Assembly: GCA_003574785.1 (NCBI GenBank)
Contig: QORU01000018.1
Coordinates: 84,254 to 148,253 of the forward strand
Source of the DNA: Taklimakanibacter deserti
GTDB taxonomy: Bacteria > Pseudomonadota > Alphaproteobacteria > Rhizobiales > Aestuariivirgaceae
Direction of reading: 5' to 3'
DNA length: 64,000 nucleotides
Shown here: positions 36,647-44,930 of the stretch, piece by piece
Layout of the letters: every line of letters starts with the position of its first letter
Numbering within the stretch: position 1 is the first letter of the stretch
Program-made: the position numbers and the translations under genes
The notes under the pieces: model-generated
What the model saw: the letters and a program-made list of their open reading frames with translations, nothing else
Told to the model about the DNA's origin: nothing
The model's database searches: none

Positions 36647-38896
36647 GTGGCGCGGAAGGCGAAGTTACCCCTCCCCGATCTGCCGACGGCCGACCAGCTC
36701 ATCGACTTCATCAAGACCAGTCCCGGCAAAGTGGGCAAGCGCGAGATCGCGCGCGCCTTCAGCATCAAGGGCAGCGACCGCATCGCGCTCAAGCGCCTTT
36801 TGAAGACCCTCGAGGACGAGGGCAAGCTCAAGCGCGCCGGACGCGCCATCAGCAAGGCGGGTGAGCTGCCATCGATCACCGCGCTCGAGATCGTGGCGCG
36901 CGACCATGATGGCGAGCTCATCGCGGAACCTGCCGACTGGGACGAGGACGCCTCAGGTCCCCGCCCCAAGGTCCTTATCGTCGCGCAAGCCGCGAAAGGG
37001 ACATTGGAAGAGGCGCGACCCGCGGCCGTCGGCGATCGCGTCCTCGCCCGGATAGAGCCCGACAAGGATCCCAAGATCCCCTTTCACGGCCGCATCATCC
37101 GCAAGCTCACCTCGCGCAGCACGCGGGTGCTCGGCATATTCCGCCATGCCAAGGGCCAGGGCGCCCGCATCGTGCCGATCGACAAGAAGGCGCGCGGTGA
37201 ATTGCAGGTGCAGCCCGGCCACGAGAACAGCGCCAAGCCCGGCGAGCTCGTCGCGGTCGAGGTTATGCGCGGGCGTGGCCACGGCCTCGCCTCGGCGCGG
37301 GTCAAGGAGCGGCTCGGCGACATCACCGATCAGCGCAACATCTCACTCATCGCCATCGAGCATCACGGCATTCCGTCCGAATTTCCGGCACGCGTTCTGG
37401 CTGAAGCAGACGCGCTCAAGCGCTTCTCGCCGGCGAACCGCGTCGATTTGCGCGATTATCCGCTAATCACCATCGATCCGCCCGATGCGCGCGATCATGA
37501 TGATGCGGTGTGGGCCGAGCCTGACGACGATCCCAAGAATGAAGGCGGCGTCAAGGTGCTGGTCGCCATCGCCGATGTCGCCACCTATGTGCGCGCGGGC
37601 TCGGCGCTCGACCATGAGGCGCGCATCAGGGGCAATTCGGTCTATTTCCCCGACCGCGTCGTGCCGATGCTGCCGGAGCGCATCTCCAACGATCTGTGCT
37701 CGCTGCGCGAAGGCGAAGATCGGCCGTGCCTCGCCTGTTTCATGACCTTCGACCGACAGGGCACGAAGCGGAAGCATCATTTCGTCCGCGGCATCATGCG
37801 CTCGGCCGCCAAGCTTTCCTATAGCCAAGCGCAAGCGGCGATCGATGGGCGCCCCGACGCCAAGACCGAGCCTCTGCTCGAATCCGTGCTGCGACCGCTG
37901 TGGCAAGCCTACAAAGTGGTGCTCAAAGGCCGCAACAAGCGCGAACCGCTCGAGCTCGATCTGCCCGAACGGAAACTGATCCTCGATGCCCATGGCCTCA
38001 TCGAGCGTGTCGTGACACCCGACCGGCTCGATGCCCACAAGCTCATCGAGGAGTTCATGATCCAGGCCAATGTCGCCGCCGCCGAGCTTCTCGAAGCGCG
38101 CAAGGTGCCGCTACTCTACCGCGTCCATGCCGAACCTGCGCCAGAAAAGATCAAAAGCCTGGGCGAGTTCCTCAAAACCGTCGGCATCAATCTCGCCAAG
38201 GGCCAGCGCATGCAGCCGCGGAACTTCAACCAGATTCTGAAGGAAGTCGAAGGCAAGGACTATCAGCATGTGGTGAATGAGGTCGTGCTGCGGACCCAGG
38301 CGCAGGCCGTCTATGACACCGACAATATCGGGCATTTCGGTCTTCACTTGCGGCACTATGCGCATTTTACCTCACCCATCCGGCGTTATGCTGACCTCAT
38401 CGTGCACCGCGCCCTCATTACCGCTCTCAATTTCGGACCCGACGGCCTGTCGCCGGAGGACATCGCGCGCATGGGCGACACCGCCGAGCTCGTTTCCGGC
38501 GCTGAAAGACGGGCCATGGCGGCGGAACGCGAAACCGTCGATCGGCTGATCGCCAGCCATCTCTCGTCCCAGATCGGGGCGCGTTTCCGAGGCCGCATCG
38601 GCGGCGTGGTGGCGGCGGGCCTCTTCATCACCCTCAACGATACGGGTGCTGACGGCTTCATCCCGGCCGGCACGCTGGGCGCGGATTATTTCGGCTATGA
38701 CGAGACACGGCGCGCTCTGATCGGCGAGCGTACCGGCGAGACATTCCAGCTCGGCGATCCGGTCGAGGTCCGGCTTGTCGAAGCCGCACCCGTCTCGGGC
38801 GGCCTGCGCTTCGAGATGCTGAGCGAGGGCCGCAAGGGCAAGCCCCAGCCGCGCCGGTCGATGCGCGGCCGCATCCGGAACCGCGGAAGGCGCTGA
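36647..38896 (+). CDS. rnr: Ribonuclease R
   Basis: The 749-residue 3'-5' exoribonuclease degrades structured RNA. From the N-terminus there is a winged-helix region (KREIARAFSIKGSDRIALKRLLKTLEDEG), cold-shock-type domains, the RNB catalytic domain with the metal-binding Asp cluster in IDPPDARDHDDAVW, the QARRxxY-like RRYADLIVHRAL segment, and a C-terminal S1 domain (FRGRIGGVVAAGLFITLNDTGADGFI) with a basic tail. GTG 36647 is the start, 5 bp after topA. RNase R works with SmpB/tmRNA quality control, and smpB is also in this window. Confidence 0.96.
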   Translation: MARKAKLPLPDLPTADQLIDFIKTSPGKVGKREIARAFSIKGSDRIALKRLLKTLEDEGKLKRAGRAISKAGELPSITALEIVARDHDGELIAEPADWDEDASGPRPKVLIVAQAAKGTLEEARPAAVGDRVLARIEPDKDPKIPFHGRIIRKLTSRSTRVLGIFRHAKGQGARIVPIDKKARGELQVQPGHENSAKPGELVAVEVMRGRGHGLASARVKERLGDITDQRNISLIAIEHHGIPSEFPARVLAEADALKRFSPANRVDLRDYPLITIDPPDARDHDDAVWAEPDDDPKNEGGVKVLVAIADVATYVRAGSALDHEARIRGNSVYFPDRVVPMLPERISNDLCSLREGEDRPCLACFMTFDRQGTKRKHHFVRGIMRSAAKLSYSQAQAAIDGRPDAKTEPLLESVLRPLWQAYKVVLKGRNKREPLELDLPERKLILDAHGLIERVVTPDRLDAHKLIEEFMIQANVAAAELLEARKVPLLYRVHAEPAPEKIKSLGEFLKTVGINLAKGQRMQPRNFNQILKEVEGKDYQHVVNEVVLRTQAQAVYDTDNIGHFGLHLRHYAHFTSPIRRYADLIVHRALITALNFGPDGLSPEDIARMGDTAELVSGAERRAMAAERETVDRLIASHLSSQIGARFRGRIGGVVAAGLFITLNDTGADGFIPAGTLGADYFGYDETRRALIGERTGETFQLGDPVEVRLVEAAPVSGGLRFEMLSEGRKGKPQPRRSMRGRIRNRGRR

Positions 38897-38898
38897 CC

Positions 38899-39312
38899 AT
38901 GCCCGTCGTGATTGAGAATGCCGTGCCCGATGTGGAACCACCGCCGCGCTCATGGCCGAATGCCATCATGCATGGATTCCTGCGCCGCTGTCCCGCTTGC
39001 CGCGAAGGCCGGCTGCTGGCGGGCTTCGTCAAGGTGAATGACGCCTGCCCCCGTTGCGGCGAGGAATTCCATCACCAGCGCGCCGATGATGCGCCGCCCT
39101 ATTTCACCATCTTCATCGTCGCTCACATCATCGTGCCCCTGGTGCTCGTGGTCGAAAAGCTCTGGCGGCCCGACCTCCTCATCCACATGCTGATATGGAT
39201 TCCGGCGACGCTCATCCTGACGCTGGCGCTCATGCCGGCGATCAAGGGCGCCATCGTCGGATTGCAATGGGCACTGCGCATGCATGGTTTCAGCGGAAAG
39301 AGCGAAGAATGA
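38899..39312 (+). CDS. DUF983 family membrane protein
   Basis: The 137-residue protein has an N-terminal zinc-ribbon-like segment, RRCPACREGRLLAGFVKVNDACPRCGEEF, and two membrane helices in the C-terminal half (FTIFIVAHIIVPLVLVV and MLIWIPATLILTLALMPA). This is the DUF983 pattern; function is not known. It is 2 bp behind rnr and overlaps the NUDIX gene by 4 bp, a conserved rnr-DUF983-nudix string in alphaproteobacteria. Confidence 0.9.
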   Translation: MPVVIENAVPDVEPPPRSWPNAIMHGFLRRCPACREGRLLAGFVKVNDACPRCGEEFHHQRADDAPPYFTIFIVAHIIVPLVLVVEKLWRPDLLIHMLIWIPATLILTLALMPAIKGAIVGLQWALRMHGFSGKSEE

Positions 39313-40037
39313 GCAAGCGCGACCCCGACCTCACGGCGTCGCGCCGCTTTTTCGAGGCGCAGAAGCCGCGCGACGCCGCGACCCTGATCATCGTGCGCCA
39401 TGACGATGCGACGCCCAAGGTGCTGCTCGGCCAGAGGCATGACAGCCATGCCTTCATGCCCAACAAATTCGTCTTTCCGGGTGGGCGGCTCGACACCAGC
39501 GACATGCGAACGAAGGTCGGCCAAGACCTGCATCCGCTGGTGCATGAAAAATTGCTGAAACACATGCGCGGGCGGGTGAGCCCGTCGCGCGCCCGCGGTC
39601 TCGCCATTGCGGCCATCCGGGAGACTTATGAAGAGACCGGACTTTTGCTCGGGAACTTGCGCGCCGCCTCCACTCTCGCAAACGAGGAGTGGCGCGGCGT
39701 CTTGTCCGCGACGGAGCTCGACCTTTCGAATTTGCGTTTCTTCGCCCGCGCCATAACGCCGCCCGGCCGCACCCGTCGCTTCGATTCACGTTTCTTTGTT
39801 GCCCATGCGCGGCATATCGGCAATCTCGACAATCCCGGGCATCCGGGATCAGGCGAGCTCCTCAAGCCGCTTTGGTTCAGCTTCACCGAAGCGCTCGAGC
39901 TCGACTTGCCCCAGATCACGCGCGATATCCTGAAGCGGCTCCAGCCGCTGATGGAGAAGCAGGAAGAGCTGGAGCCGGATCAGCCGGTCTCCTTCCAGTA
40001 TTTCAAAGGCAAGAGCTGGCGCGAAGACGTGTTGTGA
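39309..40037 (+). CDS. NUDIX hydrolase
   Basis: The 242-residue protein has FVFPGGRLDTSDMR and, about 40 residues later, AIRETYEETGLLLG; together these form a Nudix box in which the Gly end is separated from the RE-x2-EE-x-G helix by a long insertion, as in the NUDT19-type branch. The substrate (CoA-ester, NADH or other nucleotide diphosphate) is not readable. ATG 39309 overlaps the DUF983 stop; upstream codons are in another gene. Its stop shares the palindrome TGATCA with the stop of the convergent L,D-transpeptidase gene. Confidence 0.9.
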   Translation: MSKRDPDLTASRRFFEAQKPRDAATLIIVRHDDATPKVLLGQRHDSHAFMPNKFVFPGGRLDTSDMRTKVGQDLHPLVHEKLLKHMRGRVSPSRARGLAIAAIRETYEETGLLLGNLRAASTLANEEWRGVLSATELDLSNLRFFARAITPPGRTRRFDSRFFVAHARHIGNLDNPGHPGSGELLKPLWFSFTEALELDLPQITRDILKRLQPLMEKQEELEPDQPVSFQYFKGKSWREDVL

Positions 40038-40646
40038 TCACTCGACCACAACCTCGGCGCCGACCTCGACGCGATTGAAGAGATCGATGACCTCCTCATT
40101 GAGGAGCCTGACGCAGCCCGAAGAGACGGCGAGACCGATGCTCCAAGGCTGGTTGGTGCCGTGGATGCGATACATGGTCTCCCCGATATAGAGAGCGCGG
40201 GCTCCCAGCGGGTTTTCAGGTCCGCCGACCATGTGGGCCGGGATATAGTTGCCGCGCTGCGCCTCGCGCTCGATCATTTCCTTCGGTGGACGCCAATCTG
40301 GCCATTCCGCCTTGCGGGTGATCCTGTCCGTCCCTGACCAGGTGAAACCCTCACGGCCGACACCAATGCCGTAGCTGATGGCGCGGCCGCCCGGCAGGAC
40401 ATAATAGAGCTTGCGCTCCGCTGTGCGGATGATGATCGAGCCCGGCGCCATTGACGTCGTGAAGTCGACGAATTCCTTGCCCTTATAGGTCGAGCGGCGC
40501 ATGCGCGGCTGCTCGGTATTCATGCCGCCGATGATCTCGAATGTGTCGCCTGAGAAGGTAATCGGCTCGGCCCTGGCCTCTGCGGCCAGCACCGCCAAAG
40601 CGGTCAATCCCGCCATGGATGAGAGGAAACGCATATACATACTCAT
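40038..40646 (-). CDS. L,D-transpeptidase (YkuD domain), exported
   Basis: The roughly 202-residue protein has a signal peptide (MRFLSSMAGLTALAVLAAEARA, preceded by a few residues) and a YkuD catalytic domain with HGTNQPWSIG and SSGCVRLLNEEV, which contain the active His and Cys. Such enzymes make 3-3 cross-links in peptidoglycan or attach proteins to it. Three ATGs (40646, 40640, 40634) compete for the start, none with a strong ribosome site. It lies 44 bp downstream of folK on the same strand. Confidence 0.9.
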   Translation of the reverse strand: MSMYMRFLSSMAGLTALAVLAAEARAEPITFSGDTFEIIGGMNTEQPRMRRSTYKGKEFVDFTTSMAPGSIIIRTAERKLYYVLPGGRAISYGIGVGREGFTWSGTDRITRKAEWPDWRPPKEMIEREAQRGNYIPAHMVGGPENPLGARALYIGETMYRIHGTNQPWSIGLAVSSGCVRLLNEEVIDLFNRVEVGAEVVVE

Positions 40647-40690
40647 TGTCGCCGGCACAGGAAGCGACCCGGAAGCATGAAGCGGAGTGG

Positions 40691-41200
40691 TTAAGACTCC
40701 CTTTCGGAGGCTTCGCCCAGGACCGTACCGCCCAGCGCGAAACCAGACAACAGGCCGCGCATCGTCCGGGCGCTGCGCCGCGTCACCGGATGGCGCCAAT
40801 TGGGGGCGATCTCCAGCAAGGGCGTCAGCACGAAATCGCGCTCGGCGATGCCGGGATGCGGGAGCTTGAGCCGACCATGGCGAACGAGCCCGTGATAGTC
40901 GAGAAGATCGAGATCGAGCGTGCGCGGCCCCCAGCGCATGCGGCGGCGACGGCCGGCACGACGCTCTATGTCATGCAGGTGATGCATGAGCGCCTCGGGC
41001 GGCATCGCGGTCGCGATCCGTGCCACCGCATTGACGAAGCTCGGCTGGTTCACCTTGCCGAAAGGCGCCGTCTCGACCAGGCTCGATGCGACAACCAGCT
41101 TCGTGCCGTTGCCGTCGAGTTCGCGCAAAGCGCGCAGCACCGTGTCCCGCGGTCCCCCCCAGGGGCCGGAAACATTGCTGCCGAGGGCGACAAGGATCAT
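40691..41200 (-). CDS. folK: 2-amino-4-hydroxy-6-hydroxymethyldihydropteridine pyrophosphokinase
   Basis: The 169-residue enzyme pyrophosphorylates 6-hydroxymethyl-dihydropterin in folate synthesis. Family motifs are LVALGSNVSGPWG at the N-terminus, SSLVETAPFGKVNQPSFVNAVARI, RRRMRWGPRTLDLDLLDY with the metal-binding Asp residues, and LPHPGIAERDFVLTPLLEIAP. Length is normal. folB and folP are not adjacent. It is divergent from the NYN-domain gene. Confidence 0.95.
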   Translation of the reverse strand: MILVALGSNVSGPWGGPRDTVLRALRELDGNGTKLVVASSLVETAPFGKVNQPSFVNAVARIATAMPPEALMHHLHDIERRAGRRRRMRWGPRTLDLDLLDYHGLVRHGRLKLPHPGIAERDFVLTPLLEIAPNWRHPVTRRSARTMRGLLSGFALGGTVLGEASERES

Positions 41201-41266
41201 AATTGGCCTTGAGCCTTGCCCGGCGAGCGATTATCAAGGCTCTGTTTCAAATAGGAGATTTCGATC

Positions 41267-41875
41267 ATGAATTTTTACCAGGACGAACGTTTGGCGCTTT
41301 TTATCGACGGTGCAAATCTTTACGCAACAGCAAAATCACTCGGTTTCGACATCGACTACCGGCGGCTCCTCGGCTTCTTCCGCAAGCGCTCCCGCCTGAT
41401 CCGGGCCATCTATTATACCGCCCTCATGGAAGATGCCGAATATTCGCCCATCCGGCCGCTGATCGACTGGCTCGACTACAACGGCTACCGGGTGGTCACC
41501 AAGCCCGCCAAGGAATTCACCGACTCGCTCGGGCGCCGCAAGGTGAAGGGCAATATGGACATCGAGCTCGCCATCGACGTCATGCAGCTCGCCGACAGCC
41601 TCGATCACATCGTCCTGTTTTCGGGCGATGGCGATTTCCGGTCGCTGATCCAGGCGGTGCAGGCAAAGGGCAAGCGCACCAGCGTCGTCTCGACGCTCAC
41701 CACCCGCCCGCCCATGGTGGCGGACGAATTGCGCCGCCAGACCGACCAGTTCATCGATCTCGCCGATCTGCGCGACGAGATCGGACGCGAGCCGAATGAG
41801 CGCATCGAGCGGGCCCGCGAGCGCTCGGCCCCGGTACAGAGTGCGGGATCGTTCGAGGACTTCGCCGACATCTGA
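41267..41875 (+). CDS. NYN domain protein (LabA/DUF88-type predicted nuclease)
   Basis: The 202-residue protein has a PIN-like NYN fold: RLALFIDGANLYATAKSLGFDIDYRRL gives the first metal-binding Asp, VKGNMDIELAIDVMQLA the second, and DHIVLFSGDGDFRSLIQAVQAKGKRTSVVS the third. Members are thought to be RNases; the biological role in alphaproteobacteria is not established. AGGAGA precedes the ATG. The C-terminal 30 residues are basic and probably disordered, and overlap in sequence with possible upstream starts of the glycosylase gene. Confidence 0.9.
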   Translation: MNFYQDERLALFIDGANLYATAKSLGFDIDYRRLLGFFRKRSRLIRAIYYTALMEDAEYSPIRPLIDWLDYNGYRVVTKPAKEFTDSLGRRKVKGNMDIELAIDVMQLADSLDHIVLFSGDGDFRSLIQAVQAKGKRTSVVSTLTTRPPMVADELRRQTDQFIDLADLRDEIGREPNERIERARERSAPVQSAGSFEDFADI

Positions 41876-41885
41876 GCGCCCTCAG

Positions 41886-42509
41886 GTGGTCCCTGCCCCC
41901 AACTGTCCGCTTTGCCCGCGGCTCCAGGCTTTCCGGGACGATCAGCGGAGGGCGCATGGCGACTGGTTCAACGCGCCGGTCCCTTCATTCGGCAACAGTG
42001 ACGCGCGCCTCCTGGTCGTGGGCCTCGCTCCGGGCCTGCGCGGCGCCAACCGCACCGGCCGTCCCTTCACCGGCGACTATGCCGGCGACCTTCTCTATGC
42101 GACGCTCCTGCGCTTCGGCTTTGCCGACGGCGTCTATCGCGCCGACCCGCAGGACGGCCTCACCCTCATCGACTGCATGATCACCAATGCGGTGCGCTGC
42201 GTCCCACCCGAGAACAAGCCGCTGCCCGCCGAGATCAAGACCTGCAACACGTTCCTGAAAGATCAGATCGCCAGCCTGCCACGCTTGTCCGCCATCGTGG
42301 CGCTCGGCCGTATCGCCCATGACGCGGCCCTCGTGGCACTCGGGGAGAAGAAGTCGCGCCATGCTTTCGGTCATGCAGCGCAGCATAGTATCGGCCGGCT
42401 CACGCTTTTCGACAGCTATCACTGCTCGCGTTACAATACGAATACCGGCGTGTTGACCACGGAGATGTTCGAAAAGGTCTTCGCCGCCGTCCGCGCGGCG
42501 ATTGGATAG
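41886..42509 (+). CDS. Family 5 uracil-DNA glycosylase (UDGb-type)
   Basis: The product removes uracil and other deaminated bases from DNA. The N-terminal CPLCPRL supplies two of four iron-sulfur Cys ligands, and CMITNAVRC with the later CNTFLK supply the others; the active motif is VVGLAPGLRGANRTGRPFTGDYAG. The start is uncertain: GTG 41886 gives 207 residues and the usual N-terminus just before CPLC, whereas ATG 41796 would overlap the NYN gene by 80 bp. The downstream methyltransferase begins 46 bp after the stop. Confidence 0.88.
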   Translation: MVPAPNCPLCPRLQAFRDDQRRAHGDWFNAPVPSFGNSDARLLVVGLAPGLRGANRTGRPFTGDYAGDLLYATLLRFGFADGVYRADPQDGLTLIDCMITNAVRCVPPENKPLPAEIKTCNTFLKDQIASLPRLSAIVALGRIAHDAALVALGEKKSRHAFGHAAQHSIGRLTLFDSYHCSRYNTNTGVLTTEMFEKVFAAVRAAIG

Positions 42510-42555
42510 GCCTATCCTCGCTGCAGCCCTGGCGGATAAGCCGAAAGGGGTGCTC

Positions 42556-43344
42556 ATGACCGGCAAAAGCCTCACGATCAAGGATCATTATGACGCCGAG
42601 CTCGCGCGTCACAACGAGCGGCTGCGGGCGATGACCCGCATCGGCTCCACCGATCGCGTGCTCGACGTGGGCTGCGGGGCCGGACAGACCACGCGCGAGG
42701 CGGCGCGCGCCGCATCGTCCGGCAGCGTGCTCGGCGTCGACATCTCGGATGAAATGCTCGAACGTGCCCGCTGCCTGACCGCCGAAGCGGGCCTTCACAA
42801 CGTCACCTACGAGCTCGCCGATGCCACGGTCCACCGGTTCACACCGAAGCACTTCGACGTGGCGATCAGCCGTTTCGGCACCATGTTCTTCGCCGATCCC
42901 GTCGCCGGTTTCGCAAATCTGGCATCCGCCTTGCGACCAGGGGCACATCTGGTGATGATGGTCTGGCAAACTGGCGAGCGCAATGAATGGGAGACCCAGA
43001 TCCGTCAGGCCTTGATGAAGGGTGATCGCGTCGTTCCCGCCGCTCCAGGGCAGGATCCCTTCTCTCTTGGCGAGCCCTCCATTGTGGAAGCGATCCTCGA
43101 CAAGGCCGGCTTCTCTGATGTCCGTCTCACTGATGTGCGAGAGCCCGTCTATTACGGTCCGGACGTCGAAACGGCCTATGACATCATCATGAGCATGCGC
43201 GGCACCGATGGGATGCTCGCGGCACTTGATCCGGACACGCGCGAGCTTGCCCTGCAGCGGCTGCGCGCCACCCTCGCCCAGCATGCCACGGCCCAGGGCG
43301 TATTGTTCGACTCGCGCGCCTGGATCGTAGAGGCCCGATGCTAG
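42556..43344 (+). CDS. Class I SAM-dependent methyltransferase
   Basis: The 262-residue protein has the Rossmann-type methyltransferase domain: [18 protein letters not shown] is the SAM-binding loop, [14 protein letters not shown] motif II, and [22 protein letters not shown] a motif typical of small-molecule methyltransferases. The substrate is unknown. ATG 42556 has AAAGGGG upstream and is preferred over ATG 42502, which overlaps the glycosylase gene. The stop overlaps the smpB stop on the other strand by 3 bp. Confidence 0.88.
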   Translation: MTGKSLTIKDHYDAELARHNERLRAMTRIGSTDRVLDVGCGAGQTTREAARAASSGSVLGVDISDEMLERARCLTAEAGLHNVTYELADATVHRFTPKHFDVAISRFGTMFFADPVAGFANLASALRPGAHLVMMVWQTGERNEWETQIRQALMKGDRVVPAAPGQDPFSLGEPSIVEAILDKAGFSDVRLTDVREPVYYGPDVETAYDIIMSMRGTDGMLAALDPDTRELALQRLRATLAQHATAQGVLFDSRAWIVEARC

Positions 43345-43838
43345 CCTTTTTCGCGCAACAGCCGCGCCTTCTCGCGGTTCCACGAGCGTTCCTTGATCGT
43401 GTCGCGCTTGTCATGCAGTTTCTTGCCGCGCGCCAGAGCGATGCCGACCTTGGCCCGCCCGCGGGCGTTGAAATAGACGCGTAGCGGCACGATGGTGAGC
43501 CCGTCGCGCAGCACGCCGCCCGACAGCTTGTCGATCTCGCGCGCATGCAGGAGCAGACGGCGCGGCCGTTTCGTCTCGTGGTTGAACCGGTTGGCCTCGC
43601 GATATTCCGGAATATAGGCGTTGACCAGGAAAAGCTCGCCGTCCCTGACCGCAGCGTAGGATTCAGCGATATTCGCCTTGCCGGAGCGCAGCGATTTCAC
43701 CTCGGGGCCTTTGAGCTCGATGCCCGCCTCATAGGTGTCGATGATTTCGTAGTCGAAGCGCGCGCGCCGGTTGTCGGCGACGACTTTTACGCCGTCCTCC
43801 TTGCGCGAGGATTTCGTTCCGCCGCTCTTGGACGACAT
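43341..43838 (-). CDS. smpB: SsrA-binding protein SmpB
   Basis: The 165-residue RNA-binding protein delivers tmRNA to stalled ribosomes. [27 protein letters not shown] is the start of the OB-fold, [13 protein letters not shown] follows, and the basic C-terminal tail [22 protein letters not shown] forms the helix that probes the empty mRNA channel. The gene follows dapA by 7 bp on the same strand. I did not find the ssrA RNA gene in the window. Confidence 0.97.
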   Translation of the reverse strand: MSSKSGGTKSSRKEDGVKVVADNRRARFDYEIIDTYEAGIELKGPEVKSLRSGKANIAESYAAVRDGELFLVNAYIPEYREANRFNHETKRPRRLLLHAREIDKLSGGVLRDGLTIVPLRVYFNARGRAKVGIALARGKKLHDKRDTIKERSWNREKARLLREKG

Positions 43839-43845
43839 GATATCC

Positions 43846-44727
43846 TCAGTTCAGCAATCCGGCATGCACCATCGCGGCGCGCACCTGCTTCCTGCAGGCC
43901 TCCGAAGGTTCGACCAGCGGCAGCCTTATATCGGCCTGGCAGTGGCCGAGCAGGCTCACCGCATATTTGACCGGCGCCGGCGATGTCTCGACGAAGAGCG
44001 CGGTGTGGAGCGGCATCAGCCGGTCCTGCAGCTTAAGCGCCTTGCGGTAATCACCGGCCAAGGTCGCGTTCTGGAACTCGGCGCACAGGCGCGGCGCCAC
44101 ATTCGCCGTCACCGAGATGCAGCCGACGCCGCCATGCGCGTTGAAGCCGAGTGCGGTTCCATCCTCGCCCGAGAGCTGGATGAAATCCTCACCCGATATC
44201 TCGCGCTGGCGCGACGGACGGGTCAGGTCGGCGCTCGCATCCTTGGTGCCGATGATATTGGCGTGGTCCTTGGCGAGGCGCGCCAGGGTCTCGACCGAGA
44301 TATTGGCGACCGTCCGGCCCGGCACATTGTAGACGAGGATGGGAATGTCCACCGCCTTGGCGATGGCGCTGAAATGGGCATAGAGCCCGTCCTGGGTCGG
44401 CTTGTTGTAATAGGGCACGACGACCAGGGCGGCATCCGCCTTGGCGTTCTTGGCATGGAGCGTATATTCGATCGCCTCATCGGTGTTGTTGGAACCCGTG
44501 CCGGCGATGACCGGAACCCGGCCGGCCGCGACCTCTATGGTGATCTCGATCACGCGCTTGTGTTCTTCCGGGGTGACGGTCGGCGATTCCCCGGTCGTGC
44601 CCACCGGGACGAGCCCATGACTGCCTTCTTTGATCTGCCAATTCACAAATTTCCGGAACGCGTCCTCGTCGATGCGTCCGTTCTTCATAGGCGTGATCAA
44701 AGCAGGAAAAGAACCCTTGAGTTGCAC
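43846..44727 (-). CDS. dapA: 4-hydroxy-tetrahydrodipicolinate synthase
   Basis: The 293-residue TIM-barrel lyase condenses pyruvate with aspartate semialdehyde, the entry to lysine and diaminopimelate. Motifs include [34 protein letters not shown] with the catalytic Tyr, and [13 protein letters not shown] with the Schiff-base Lys. The start is a GTG with GGAG about 10 bp upstream. It precedes smpB and is divergent from the slt gene, an arrangement frequent in alphaproteobacteria. Confidence 0.95.
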   Translation of the reverse strand: MQLKGSFPALITPMKNGRIDEDAFRKFVNWQIKEGSHGLVPVGTTGESPTVTPEEHKRVIEITIEVAAGRVPVIAGTGSNNTDEAIEYTLHAKNAKADAALVVVPYYNKPTQDGLYAHFSAIAKAVDIPILVYNVPGRTVANISVETLARLAKDHANIIGTKDASADLTRPSRQREISGEDFIQLSGEDGTALGFNAHGGVGCISVTANVAPRLCAEFQNATLAGDYRKALKLQDRLMPLHTALFVETSPAPVKYAVSLLGHCQADIRLPLVEPSEACRKQVRAAMVHAGLLN

Positions 44728-44930
44728 TGTCTGGTCTCCGGTAAGGACTTGGCAACCATGCGCTGGCTACAGTTCTCTGGTTCCGCGCAAGCCCATGGTT
44801 GCGCGGCACATTAGACGCTCGCCCAAAGACCGGCAAGCAGAGTAAAATGGCTGTTTCGACCGGCCACAGGACGGTCGCAATTGGTTTATAGGGGTTGAGG
44901 CCGACAGGGCCACAGGCAGGGACATAATTG

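Noticed and set aside
43839..43845. tmRNA (ssrA) gene next to smpB
   Set aside because: Only 7 bp separate smpB and dapA, and I found no tRNA-Ala-like ends or tag frame elsewhere in the window.
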